Shown here in pieces: positions 10,843 through 20,936 of a DNA stretch of 24,506 bases. The stretch lies in assembly GCA_009731375.1 (NCBI GenBank), contig BJOX01000083.1, forward strand, positions 845,610-870,115. Reading direction: 5' to 3'. Made by a program: the position numbers and the translations under genes. Positions within the stretch are counted from its first letter, which is position 1, and each line of letters starts with the position of its first letter. The stretch is from Paulinella micropora. Its lineage: Eukaryota > Cercozoa > Imbricatea > Euglyphida. Under the pieces are notes generated by a model that was given only the letters and a program-made list of their open reading frames with translations, did no database searches and had not been told where the DNA came from.

Positions 10843-11930
10843 CTGTACCAGCTGCTGCATGGATAACTCACGCAGATCTCGCAACTGCTCTTTCACGAGC
10901 ATGCATATGTATATGTATGTTATATGTATATACACGCATATGTACATGTACCAGCTGCTTTTCCACGATGCATCCTTTTTTGCGTGTGGGTTGTGCGATA
11001 GAGGGAGAAGAGATGTACTTGTACAATATGTATGTATGCATGCATGCATGTATGTATGTATGTATGCATGTATGTATGCATGTATGCATGTATGTATGTA
11101 TGTATGTATGTGTGTATGTGTGTATGTGTGTATGTATGTATGTATGTTATGTATGTATGTTATGTATGTATGTGTGTGTGGATGTATTATGTATGTATGT
11201 ATGTATGTATGTATGTATGTATGTATGTCTGTCTGTCTGAACATATGTATGTATGTATGTATGTATGTACGTACGTACGTATGTATGTATGTATGTATGT
11301 ATGTATGTATGTATTTACGTATGTATGTATGTAAGTATGTATTGTATGTATGTATGTATGTATGTATGTATGTATGTATAAGCAGTCATACCAGCTGCTC
11401 AATGGATAACTCAGGTTAGGGTTGGTTGATTGTGCGATAGAGGGAGAAGAGATGTAATATGTTTAAGCAGCCGTTACCAGCTACTCAATAGATAACTCAC
11501 GTTAGGGTGAAGAGATGTAAATGTATAAGCAGTCGTTACCAGCTGTTCAATAGATAACTCGCGTTAGGGTGAAGAGATGTACATGTATAAGCAGTCGTTA
11601 CCAGCTGCTCAATGGATAACTCAGGTTAGGGTTGATTGTGCGATAGAGGGAGAAGAGATGTACATGTATAAGCAGCCGTTACCAGCTGCTCAATAGATAA
11701 CTCACGTTAGGGTGAAGAGATGTAAATGTAGAAGCAGTCGTTACCAGCTGCTCAATAGATAACTCGCGTTAGGGTGAAGAGATGTACATGTATAAGCAGT
11801 CGTTACCAGCTGCTCAATAGATAACTCGCGTTAGGGTGAAGAGATGTACATGTATAAGCAGTCGTTACCAGCTGCTCAATAGATAACTCGCGTTAGGGTG
11901 AAGAGATATACATGTATAAGCAGTCGTTAC
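9955..11930. repeat. Intron 9: microsatellites and exon-derived minisatellites
   Basis: Contains (AT)n at about 9995-10043, copies of exon 9 at 10055-10090, 10535-10575 and 10850-10900, a 33-bp array at 10140-10455, TATATG hexamers at 10574-10842, ATGT at 11029-11380, and a roughly 62-bp minisatellite at 11390-11930. The minisatellite is built from the end of exon 9 (ELSIEQL plus its donor) and part of exon 8 (LFSL). Confidence 0.85.
10140..10455 (-). repeat. 33-bp tandem repeat encoding IEQLHDMCELS
   Basis: The unit on plus is GGATAACTCACGCATATCAT plus GCAACTGCTCAAT, 33 bp, and repeats several times with small indels. It is interrupted by ATCTGATATGGTTGCAATCG-type units near 10213-10268. 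On the minus strand it gives the 11-residue unit IEQLHDMCELS, related to exon 9. Confidence 0.8.
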
Positions 11931-11986
11931 CAGCTGTTCAATAGATAACTCACGCAACTCTCGCATCTGCTCTTCCACCATGCGAT
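11931..11986 (-). CDS. Predicted exon 9, coiled-coil-like helix
   Basis: 56 nt, phase 1 in and phase 0 out. The acceptor is atctAG (11988-11987) and the donor CAGCTG|gtaacg at 11930. It encodes (D)RMVEEQMRELRELSIEQL, a heptad-like charged helix that follows IHAQE of exon 8. The joined order is supported independently: at 10455-10495 a copy reads IHAQDNIVEEQLHDTREIS with no intron between the parts. About ten full or partial copies of this exon lie in the following intron between 10055 and 11930. This copy was chosen because it has both an acceptor and a donor and matches phase on both sides. Confidence 0.65.
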
Positions 11987-11989
11987 CTA

Positions 11990-12019
11990 GATAGATAGGA
12001 TAGATAGGATAGATGGGAT

Positions 12020-12053
<34 letters not shown>

Positions 12054-12108
12054 TAGATAGATAGATAGATAGATATAGATAGATAGATAGATAGATATAG
12101 ATAGATAC

Positions 12109-12150
<42 letters not shown>

Positions 12151-12346
12151 GAAGGATAGGATAGGCAAAACATGTATGCGCAAATGAAGCCGTTGACAGA
12201 TTTTAGAGTGCAATTATCTACTTATCTACTTATCTACTTATATACTTATATACACTTATCTACGGTATCTATGTACCTTCTTGTGCGTGTATGGTGCGGT
12301 TGAGGGAGAAAAAGACAGATAGATAGATAAATAGATAAATAGATAA

Positions 12347-12392
<46 letters not shown>

Positions 12393-12537
12393 GGATAGAT
12401 GGATAGATAGATAGATAGATAGATAGATATATAGATATATATATATATATAGATAGATAGATAGATAGATAGATAGGTAGATAGATAGGTGGTAGGTAAG
12501 TAGGTAAGTAGGTAAGTAGGTAGATATGTAGATAGAT

Positions 12538-12580
<43 letters not shown>

Positions 12581-12684
12581 ATATGCGCAATGTTATCACG
12601 CGGACGGGGCCGTTTACAGCTTTCAAAGTGCCCTTATCTACCTTATCTACGTTCTCTACGCTATCTATCTACCTATCTATCTAC

Positions 12685-12751
<67 letters not shown>

Positions 12752-12788
12752 CCTACCTACCTACCTACCTACCTACCTACCTACCTAC

Positions 12789-12836
<48 letters not shown>

Positions 12837-13270
12837 GCGATTTATCGCTCCTGTGCAGTCAAAAATTGGACTAATCTTCCTCTAGTCCGTATTGGTGACG
12901 CATTCCGTCATAGCCGTCCAGTGTTGCATAGCCCGGGCTAGGTCCCTTCGGGGGTTTACCTTCTCATACAATGTCATCATTGTAGCTTGCGCAAGCTTAC
13001 GGTGCTCAAAACACTTGGACTAACGGCTTCCTTTTCTTTCTCTTCTTCCTTATCCTCCCACTCTCCATTCCTAGATTGCCTTTTTCTTCAACGTCCTTCC
13101 TCCTCTTCTTTTTCCAGAACACAGTCTACCCGTGATTCCCATCCCGGACACATGCACAGTACACAAATTATTGTTTGATGTGAAACTGCGTTCCTTTGCA
13201 AGGACTACATTCCTTTGCGACATCTCATCTATNNNNNNNNNNTCTGGATCGTTACTGAATTACTACAAGG

Positions 13271-13351
<81 letters not shown>

Positions 13352-13484
13352 AGCGTAGAACCGTCAGACTGCACAAATTCGGGGCCTAGTGCCCATTCCC
13401 AGCCCGCTACCCAGTCGCCGATTGGCGGCGGGGTGGAATGGATGCCTATGTCTTCGGATATGCAGAGCTGATAGACCAAACATA
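11990..13484. other. Intron 8: arrays, exon-8 remnant and repeats
   Basis: GATA arrays at 11990-12151 and 12317-12582, and TATC/TACC at 12661-12836 and 13270-13350. A copy of the end of exon 8 (FFSLNRTIHAQE, with a gtacat donor) lies at 12273-12313. A related pair of short sequences sits at about 12173-12240 and 12584-12650. Unassigned sequence lies at 12840-13130. Two dispersed repeats are at 13150-13232 and 13390-13485. There is a 10-N gap at 13233-13242. Confidence 0.75.
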
Positions 13485-13499
13485 TCTATCTATCTATAC

Positions 13500-13608
13500 C
13501 TTCTTGTGCGTGTATGGCCCGGTAGAGGGAGAAGAGAGGGCGGTAGACGCGCACGGAGACAGAGCGTCGCACCGCTGATAGACAGAGCGCACGAGCAAGC
13601 TGGCACTC
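13500..13608 (-). CDS. Predicted exon 8, start of VPS9 helical bundle
   Basis: 109 nt, phase 0 in and phase 1 out. The acceptor is ttacatgcAG (13610-13609) and the donor GAAG|gtatag at 13499. It encodes ECQLARALCLSAVRRSVSV, then RVYRPLFSLYRAIHAQE. The pattern YxPLFxLYRxxxxxED, completed by the next exon, resembles the N-terminal helices of VPS9 GEFs (family knowledge). Seven diverged copies of the exon's first half form an array upstream at 13843-14470. Copies of its second half (LFSLYRTIHAQ) occur downstream at about 12273-12313, 11420-11446, 10960-11005 and 10455-10495. Confidence 0.75.
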
Positions 13609-13797
13609 CTGCATGTAAGGACACACGTGAAAAATTTCCGCCAGCTCAAATTTTTGGCAAAAAAATAACGTATCTTGCGGTGAAAAGACTAGGGAAGATT
13701 TCCGGCCACCCAAAGTTTTGTGCAAAAACAACGTATTCTGCGGTGAAAAATCACTGGCCGAAATATTTCCTGGCCGCAATTTTTCACTTGTCCTCAG

Positions 13798-14475
13798 CAT
13801 GTGTATATGCCTATGTGTGTATGCTTGTATGTGTGTATATATGCCCGCCGCACTGCTTGCAGACATAGCATAGGAGCAACTTGACATAGCTGCATGTAGT
13901 ATGTGTATGTGTATATGTCTATGTGTGTATGCTTGTATGCTTGTGTGTAACAGACAGCGCGCGCGAGCAAGCTGACATGTTTGTATGTAGTATGTGTATG
14001 TGTATATGTCTATGTGTGTATGTTTGTATGCTTGTCTGTATGCGCGTGGCACCGCTGACAGACAGCGCGCGCGAGCTTGACATGTTTGCATGTAGTATGT
14101 GTATGTGTATATGTCTATGTGTGTATGCTTGTATGTAACAGACAGCGCGCGCGAGCAAGCTCACATGTTTGCATGTAGTATGTGTATGTGTATATGTCTA
14201 TGTGTGTATGTTTGTATGTTTGTCTGTATGTGCGTCGCACCGCTGACAGAGAGGGCGCGCGACCAAGCTGAGATGTTTGCATGTAGTATGTGTATGTGTA
14301 TATGTCTATGTGTGTATGCTTGCATGCTTGTCTGTAACAGACAGCGCGCGCGACCAAGGTGACATGTTTGTATGTAGTATGTATGTGCATGTCTACGTGT
14401 GTATGCTTGTATGTATGTATATATGCCCGCCGCACTGCTTGCAGACATATCATACGAGCAACTTGACATGGCTGT
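13798..14475 (-). repeat. Minisatellite array of seven exon-8 start copies
   Basis: Seven diverged copies of the first part of exon 8 (CQLARARCLSAVRR-like), centred near 13865, 13965, 14065, 14150, 14255, 14350 and 14450. They alternate with a spacer built of gtatgtgtatgtgtatatgt and similar words. All have the orientation of the gene. The copies mostly keep an open frame across the core. Confidence 0.85.
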
Positions 14476-14544
14476 GAGCAAGTAAGGAAGTAAGTAAGTA
14501 AGTGAGTGAGTAAGTAAGCAAGTAAGTAAGTAAGTAAGTAAGTG

Positions 14545-14583
<39 letters not shown>

Positions 14584-14632
14584 GAGTAAGTAAGTAAATA
14601 AGTAAGTAAGTAAGTGAGTGAGTAAGTAAGTG

Positions 14633-14667
<35 letters not shown>

Positions 14668-14668
14668 G

Positions 14669-14705
<37 letters not shown>

Positions 14706-14750
14706 TGTATGTATGTATGTATGTATGTATGTATGTATGTATGTATGTAC
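14476..14750. repeat. Intron 7 AAGT and ATGT arrays
   Basis: AAGT with GAGT variants at 14476-14703, then ATGT at 14706-14750, ending at the donor of exon 7. Confidence 0.95.
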
Positions 14751-14795
14751 CAGCAGGCGTGGGTAGGACAGCTCCACGAAGGCATAGTGACACAC
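14751..14795 (-). CDS. Predicted micro-exon 7
   Basis: 45 nt encoding VCHYAFVELSYPRLL, phase 0 to 0. The acceptor is tatctAG (14797-14796), directly against a GATA/TATC array. The donor is CTGCTG|gtacatac at 14750, whose intronic part is the ATGT array. Preceded by ...AVHNFV and followed by ECQLARALCLSAV, it gives a continuous helical segment. Other frames of this piece are open but break phase with both neighbours. Confidence 0.7.
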
Positions 14796-14796
14796 C

Positions 14797-14857
<61 letters not shown>

Positions 14858-14882
14858 GGATGGATGGATGGATGGATGGATG

Positions 14883-14929
<47 letters not shown>

Positions 14930-14936
14930 CTATCCG

Positions 14937-14990
<54 letters not shown>

Positions 14991-15031
14991 CATCTATCTA
15001 TCTATCCATCTATCTATCCATCTATCTATCC

Positions 15032-15076
<45 letters not shown>

Positions 15077-15237
15077 ATCCATCTATCTATCTTTCTTGCT
15101 TTTTATTCCTCTTTGCTATTCATGTCTGCCACTATGCGTTCCTCGAGCTACCTACCTACCTACCTACCTACCTATCTACCTATCTATCCATCTATCTATC
15201 TACCTATCTATCTGCCTATCTATCTATCTATCTATCC

Positions 15238-15292
<55 letters not shown>

Positions 15293-15325
15293 CATCCATC
15301 CATCCATCCATCCATCTATCCATCC

Positions 15326-15396
<71 letters not shown>

Positions 15397-15546
15397 NNNN
15401 NNNNNNNNNNNNNNNNNNNNNNNNNNNNNNNNNNNNNNNNNNNNNNNNNNNNNNNNNNNNNNNNNNNNNNNNAGCTCCTTTTTTCTGACATTAGTCGATA
15501 TTTCATCTATCCATCGATCCATCTATTTATCTACCTACCTACCTAC

Positions 15547-15612
<66 letters not shown>
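14797..15612. repeat. GATA/TATC strand-switch arrays in intron 6
   Basis: GATA/GGAT at 14797-14931 switches at GATAGATCTATC to TATC at 14932-15090. After a short unique piece, TACC/TATC/CATC follows at 15150-15396. Then come an N gap (15397-15472), a fragment of the 15900-16090 element (15473-15506) and TATC at 15521-15612. Confidence 0.9.
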
Positions 15613-16090
15613 GGGCTTGATGTTTTGAAATGGGTGCCATCTGTCGACAGACAGAGAATTAGGGGATGGTGTGGGTGTGCTGGGCCCGTGGTGGGGTGCC
15701 TTATGTGTGCCTAGCCATACGCCTATAAGTCACATGCCGAAATAGCGACGGGAAGCACAATCCTGTTCCCTCAGGGTGCCCTTTCTCGCTTGTTGAGCCC
15801 GGAATAAAACCCACAGTGCTCTGTCGGTTTATACTAGACTGTCGAACAGTCTCGAAACTCCATCTGCTTACTGGGCCCTCTGTAATGGAGGTGGGAGCTC
15901 GTTCTGCAAGGGGCGCTTTATGGAACGAGCCCTGGCCCCGCCTGGTACTAGGGAGCTTTGGTATTGCCTGTATCAGTCCCTTCCGTGCAAACATCACGGC
16001 TTAGCTGGGCATCGGGTCAATACTTTACAGACTTCCTTGGTTGACGAAATCAGAAGCTCCTTTTTTCTGACATTAGTCGATATCTCATCT
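15613..16090. mobile_element. Dispersed element, 3' part repeated at 24316-24506
   Basis: 15900-16090 matches the reverse complement of 24316-24506 with about four small differences, including a 4-nt indel. The shared sequence ends GTCGATATCTCATC and passes directly into TATC repeats in both copies. 15613-15899 is likely more of the same element. It has no long open frame, so it is probably a non-autonomous retroelement or a truncated 3' end. Confidence 0.65.
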
Positions 16091-16128
16091 ATCTATCTAC
16101 CTACCTATCTACCTACCTACCTACCTAC

Positions 16129-16177
<49 letters not shown>

Positions 16178-16193
16178 CATGTATCTATCCATG

Positions 16194-16249
<56 letters not shown>

Positions 16250-16286
16250 CATCCATCTATCTATCTATCTATCTATCTACCTATCT

Positions 16287-16334
<48 letters not shown>

Positions 16335-16465
16335 GATAGATAGATAGATAGATAGATAGGTAGGTAGGTAGGTAGGTAGGTAGGTAGGTAGGTAGATAGA
16401 TAGATAGATAATGCAGCTTCACGTACTTATAGACGGCGACTAGCTGTGAGCGAGATGGATGGATG

Positions 16466-16504
<39 letters not shown>

Positions 16505-17222
16505 CATGCAACTGTGAGCGAAACGCCGCGTTCACATAGGTTATGCAGATAGATAAGAAGATAGGTAGGTGGGTAGGTAGGTAGGTAGGTAGGTAGGGTA
16601 GGTAGGTAGGTAGGTAGGTAGGTAGGTAGGTAGGTAGGTAGGTAGGGTAGGTAGGTAGGTAGGTAGGTAGGAAGGGTAGGTAAGGTAGGTAGGTAGGTAG
16701 GTAGGTAGATAGGTAGGTAGGGTAGGGTGGTAGGTAGGGCAGGTAGGTAGGCAGGTAGGTAGGTAGGTAGGGCAGGTAGGTAGGTAGGGCAGGTAGGTAG
16801 GTAGTTAGTACCACGAAGTTATGCACGGCCACTAGCTGTGCGCGCAGAAATGCCGTGTCCACATAGGTCATGCAGATAGATAATAAGATAGAAAGGTAGG
16901 TAGGTAGGTAGGTAGGTAGGGTAGGTAGGTAGGTAGGGTAGGGTAGGCAGGGCAGGTAGGGCAGGTAGGTAGGCAGGTAGGGCAGGTAGGTAGGTAGGTA
17001 GGTAGGTAGGACCACGAAGTTATGCACGGCCACTAGCTGCGCGCGCAGAAATGCCGTGTCCACATAGGTCATGCAGATAGATAATAAGATAGAAAGGTAG
17101 GTAGGTAGGTAGGTAGGTAGGTAGGGCAGGTAGGTAGGGCAGGTAGGTAGGTAGGTATCTAGGTAGGTAGGTAGGTAGGTAGGTAGCGCAGGTAGGTAGG
17201 TAGGTAGGTAGGTAGGTAGTTA
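16091..17222. repeat. TATC, GATA and GGTA arrays with exon-6 copies
   Basis: TATC at 16091-16287 turns into GATA at 16288-16340 and GGTA to 16395. GATA and GGTA blocks at 16455-16504, 16555-16805, 16880-17010 and 17095-17222 are separated by the copies of exon 6. Confidence 0.9.
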
Positions 17223-17226
17223 GTAC

Positions 17227-17325
17227 CACGAAGTTATGCACGGCCACTAGCTGCGCGCGAAGAAATGCCGTGTCTACGCAGGTTATGTCGGCACGGACAC
17301 GCTCCGTCCGAAAGACATGGGCAAA
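17227..17325 (-). CDS. Predicted exon 6, helical region ahead of VPS9
   Basis: 99 nt, 33 codons, phase 0 to 0. The acceptor cttacttacAG (17327-17326) is formed by the AAGT repeat itself. The donor is TTCGTG|gtacta at 17226. It encodes FAHVFRTERVRADI followed by TCVDTAFLRAQLVAVHNFV. Three further copies of its 3' two-thirds lie downstream in the same intron (17011-17077, 16810-16876, and a split copy at 16505-16548 plus 16410-16453). Amino-acid conservation among the copies (VDTAFLRAQLVAVHNFV) supports coding origin. Confidence 0.75.
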
Positions 17326-17327
17326 CT

Positions 17328-17562
17328 GTAAGTAAGTGAGTAAGTAAGTAAGTGAGTAAGTAAGTAAGTAAGTGAGTAAGTGAGTAAGTGAGTGAGTGAG
17401 TAAGTAAGTGAGTAAGTAAGTGAGTAAGTGAGTAAGTGAGTGAGTAAGTAAGTGAGTAAGTGAGTAAGTGAGGAAGTGAAGAAGTAAGTAAGTAAGTGAG
17501 TAAGTAAGTGAGTGAGTAAGTAAGTAAGTAAGTAAGTAAGTGAGTAAGCGAGTAAGTAAGTG

Positions 17563-17604
<42 letters not shown>

Positions 17605-17606
17605 CG

Positions 17607-17657
<51 letters not shown>

Positions 17658-17698
17658 GAGTGAGTAAGTAAAGAAAGAAATAAAGGACATTGACGCAC

Positions 17699-17773
<75 letters not shown>

Positions 17774-17850
17774 CAACAGAACTTCAACGCACCTGTGCAG
17801 CGATGATAATGTTAAGGGTGTGAAAGTTGTGTTGAGATAGACAGATAGAT

Positions 17851-17913
<63 letters not shown>

Positions 17914-17914
17914 A

Positions 17915-17954
<40 letters not shown>

Positions 17955-18009
17955 GTATATTATGTATTAAACACACGCTTGTGCAAGCGATGCTGTCGTA
18001 AGGGGTGTA

Positions 18010-18069
<60 letters not shown>

Positions 18070-18680
18070 GTATATTATGTATTAAAGTTCTGTTGAGACA
18101 CACTAAGTACGAATTGCACTTACTTACTTAATTACTTACTTATTTACTTACCATACAATTTGCTGCCAATTGAGCAAACTCACTGTGGAAAGAAGAAGAT
18201 GCTCACTTACTCACTTACTTTACTTACTTTACTCACTTATTCACTTACTTTACTCAGTTACTCGCTTACTTTACTCACTTACTTACTTTACTCACTTACT
18301 CACTTACTTTACTTATCACTTACTTTACTCACTTACTCACTTACTTTACTCAGTTACTCGCTTACTTTACTCACTTAATTACTTTACTCACTTACTCACT
18401 TACTTTACTCACTTACTTACTTACTTTACTTACTTTACTCACTTACTTAACTTTACTCACTTACTTACTTTACTCACTTACTAACTTACTTTGTTCACTT
18501 ACTCACTTACTTTACTCAATTACTCGCTTACTTTACTCACTTACTTACTCACTCACTTACTTACTTGCTCACTCACTTTTACTTACTTACTTACTTACTT
18601 ACTAACTTACTTACTTACTTTACTCACTCACTTACTTACTTACTTACTTACTTTACTATGTACGGTAATTATGTACTGAT
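17328..18680. repeat. Intron 5: AAGT, TATC, GATA and ACTT arrays
   Basis: AAGT/GAGT at 17328-17670, TATC at 17700-17773, GATA at 17838-17955 and 18012-18070, and ACTT with CACTT variants at 18118-18655. Copies of the end of exon 5 lie at about 17772-17835 and 17990-18012. Confidence 0.9.
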
Positions 18681-18687
18681 CACGTAC

Positions 18688-18795
18688 CTGTGCCGCGATA
18701 ATGCCGTAAGGGTGTGAAGTTTTGTTGAGCAATTGAGCGAAGTGTTCCTTCAGCTCTGCTAGGCATTGCTTGGCTTTCTCCTTGTGCTCGCTGCC
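18688..18795 (-). CDS. Predicted exon 5, helical region ahead of VPS9
   Basis: 108 nt, exactly 36 codons, phase 0 to 0. The acceptor is gaatccAG at 18797-18796. The donor is a good GCACAG|gtacgtg at 18687. It encodes GSEHKEKAKQCLAELKEHF followed by AQLLNKTSHPYGIIAAQ. The sequence is helix-forming with no stop and with balanced amino-acid use, unlike the repeat-encoded frames around it. The end of the exon with its donor recurs twice, degraded, in the next intron at about 17990-18012 and 17772-17835. Confidence 0.7.
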
Positions 18796-18808
18796 CTGGA
18801 TTCGTTAG

Positions 18809-18842
18809 GTAGGTAGGTAGGTAGGTAGGGAGGGAGAAAGAA

Positions 18843-18894
<52 letters not shown>

Positions 18895-18925
18895 AAGTAA
18901 GCGTGTGTGTGTGTGTGTGTGTGCA
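18809..18925. repeat. Intron 4 GGTA, (AG)n and (GT)n
   Basis: GGTA at 18809-18828, (AG)n at 18847-18890 and (GT)n at 18902-18923 together make up almost all of a roughly 140-nt intron. Confidence 0.9.
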
Positions 18926-18938
18926 TCTTCTTTTTGAC

Positions 18939-19069
18939 CGCGCTTCCTCCTCCTCCTCCTCCTCCTCCGCGTTGGCTTTGGCATTTCTTCTGGAGCGACA
19001 GCACCCGCTTTTCCTTGCTCAGCAGAGACTTGCAAGGCAACACGGGCGACTCCTCAACCGCTAGGTCGC
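18939..19069 (-). CDS. Predicted exon 4, charged helix and poly-Gly
   Basis: 131 nt, phase 1 in and phase 0 out. It begins after ctgcctAG (19071-19070) and reads DLAVEESPVLPCKSLLSKEK, then a basic helix (RVLSLQKKCQSQ), Arg and eight Gly codons written as GGA/GGC repeats. The donor is taken as GCG|gtcaaa at 18938, which keeps phase 0 into the next exon; this is a weak site, and read-through into the (AC)n tract is the alternative. A diverged second copy of the exon start lies just upstream at about 19113-19165 (DLVAAVEDSPVLPY). Confidence 0.55.
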
Positions 19070-19085
19070 CTAGGCAGCAACATGG

Positions 19086-19184
19086 TAGCCAATACTACTA
19101 CTACTACTAATGCTACTATAAGGCAACACGGGGGAGTCCTCCACTGCCGCCACTAGGTCGCCTAGGCAGCAACATGGTAGCCAA

Positions 19185-19242
<58 letters not shown>

Positions 19243-19285
19243 GCTACTCCTACTAGTACTACTTCTACTACTACTGACACTAACA
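19086..19285. repeat. ACT trinucleotide array with duplicated exon-4 start
   Basis: Short ACT run at 19092-19110, a copy of the exon-4 start at 19113-19165, and a long ACT array at 19184-19280. On the coding strand it reads AGT, like the Ser tract in exon 18, but here it sits in an intron. Confidence 0.8.
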
Positions 19286-19397
19286 ACAGCACCAACACCA
19301 CCATTAGCAAGCAGGACAATTACGATAGCATCCAGAACCTTGCTGGTGTTCTAGAACTGCCCCTTGAATGCATGAAGCAGCAATACATATTAAAGCA

Positions 19398-19534
19398 GAT
19401 AGGTAGGAAGGCAGTGAGGTAGGTAGTCAGAAAGGTAGGTAGAAAGGTAGAAGGTAAATGAGAAGGTAAATTGATAGACAGGTAGATCGGTAGATAGGTA
19501 GGTAGGTAGGTAGGTAGGTAGGCAGGTAGGTAGG

Positions 19535-19577
<43 letters not shown>

Positions 19578-19592
19578 GATAGATAGATAGAT

Positions 19593-19645
<53 letters not shown>

Positions 19646-19646
19646 C

Positions 19647-19706
<60 letters not shown>

Positions 19707-19801
19707 GTAACAAGAACCTTGTTCGTGTGTTTTGAACTGTCCGTTGAATGCACGAAGAAGGCAAGGCGGCTGCCCTGTTACCTATCTATCTATCTATCTA
19801 A

Positions 19802-19871
<70 letters not shown>

Positions 19872-19876
19872 GTCTA

Positions 19877-19960
<84 letters not shown>

Positions 19961-19994
19961 ACTGTTTATCNNNNNNNNNNATCTATCTAAGAAC
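19398..19994. repeat. GGTA/GATA and TATC arrays in intron 3
   Basis: GGTA/GATA at 19398-19707, with AAAG at 19593-19634. A decayed exon-3 copy lies at 19722-19780. TATC with TGTC variants runs from 19780 to 19970, followed by a 10-N gap (19971-19980). Confidence 0.9.
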
Positions 19995-20052
19995 CTTGTC
20001 GGTGTGTTTTGAACTGTCCATTGAATGCTCGAAGAAGGCAAGTCGCAGCCGC
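19995..20052 (-). CDS. Predicted exon 3
   Basis: 58 nt, phase 0 in and phase 1 out, encoding [19 protein letters not shown] plus one base. The acceptor is atacacAG at 20054-20053 and the donor is CAAG|gttctt at 19994. The frame was chosen because it joins both neighbours without a shift: the leftover G plus GC of exon 4 makes Gly. Other frames of this segment are also open, so the choice rests on phase. Two decayed copies follow in the intron, at about 19722-19780 and 19330-19390. The second has an in-frame TAG. Confidence 0.55.
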
Positions 20053-20056
20053 CTGT

Positions 20057-20205
20057 GTATGTATGTATGTATGTATGTATGTATGTATGCATGTACCTGC
20101 ACATGTATGTATGTATGTTTGTATGCATGTATGCATGTATGCATGTATGTATGTATGTATGTATGCATGCATGTATGCATGTATGCATGTATGTACGTAT
20201 GTATG

Positions 20206-20236
<31 letters not shown>

Positions 20237-20550
20237 GTATGTATGTATGTATTTATGTACATATGTATGTAAGTATGTATGTATGCATGTATGTATGTAT
20301 GTATGTATGTATCTGCAGGTATCCATGTATGTATGTATGTATGTATGTATGTATGCATGTATGCATGTATGTATGTATGTATGTATGTGTATTTATGTAT
20401 GTATGTATGTATGTATGTATGCATGTATGTATTTATATATGTAAGTAAGTAAGTAAGTAAGTATGTATGTATGTATGTATGTATGTATGTATTTATGTAC
20501 CTGCAGGTAGCCAATTATGTATGTATGTATGTATGTATGTATGTATGTAC
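20057..20550. repeat. Intron 2 ATGT array with exon-2 tail copies
   Basis: Nearly 500 bp of ATGT with ATGC, AAGT and ATTT variants. It is interrupted by short CTGCAG-containing copies of the exon-2 tail. Confidence 0.9.
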
Positions 20551-20589
20551 CTGCAGGTAGTCTACGATGATAGCGGCAGGGTCAGGGTC
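20551..20589 (-). CDS. Predicted micro-exon 2
   Basis: A 39-nt exon encoding DPDPAAIIVDYLQ, phase 0 to 0. It lies between atctAG (20591-20590) and a strong donor CTGCAG|gtacat at 20550. It directly abuts GATA repeat on one side and ATGT repeat on the other. Joined to the next exon it reads VDYLQ then [14 protein letters not shown], a plausible amphipathic helix. The tail of this exon with its donor recurs in the next intron (about 20491-20515, 20311-20328, 20092-20104). Confidence 0.6.
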
Positions 20590-20593
20590 CTAG

Positions 20594-20596
20594 ATG

Positions 20597-20649
<53 letters not shown>

Positions 20650-20869
20650 TAGATAGATAGATAGATAGATAGATGAGATGTCGCAAAGGAATGTAGTCCT
20701 TGCAAAGGAACGCAGTTTCACATCAAACAATAATTTGTGTACTGTGCATGTGAGATAGATAGATAGATAGATAGATAGATAGGTAGGTAGGTAGGTAGGG
20801 TAAGTAGATAGGTAGATAGGTAGGTAGGTAGGTAGGTAGGTAGGTAGGTAGGTGGGTAGGTAGACAGAC

Positions 20870-20936
<67 letters not shown>

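Noticed and set aside
11405-11900. Telomere-like TTAGGG words
   Set aside because: TTAGGG occurs once per 62-bp unit as part of a minisatellite, not in tandem.
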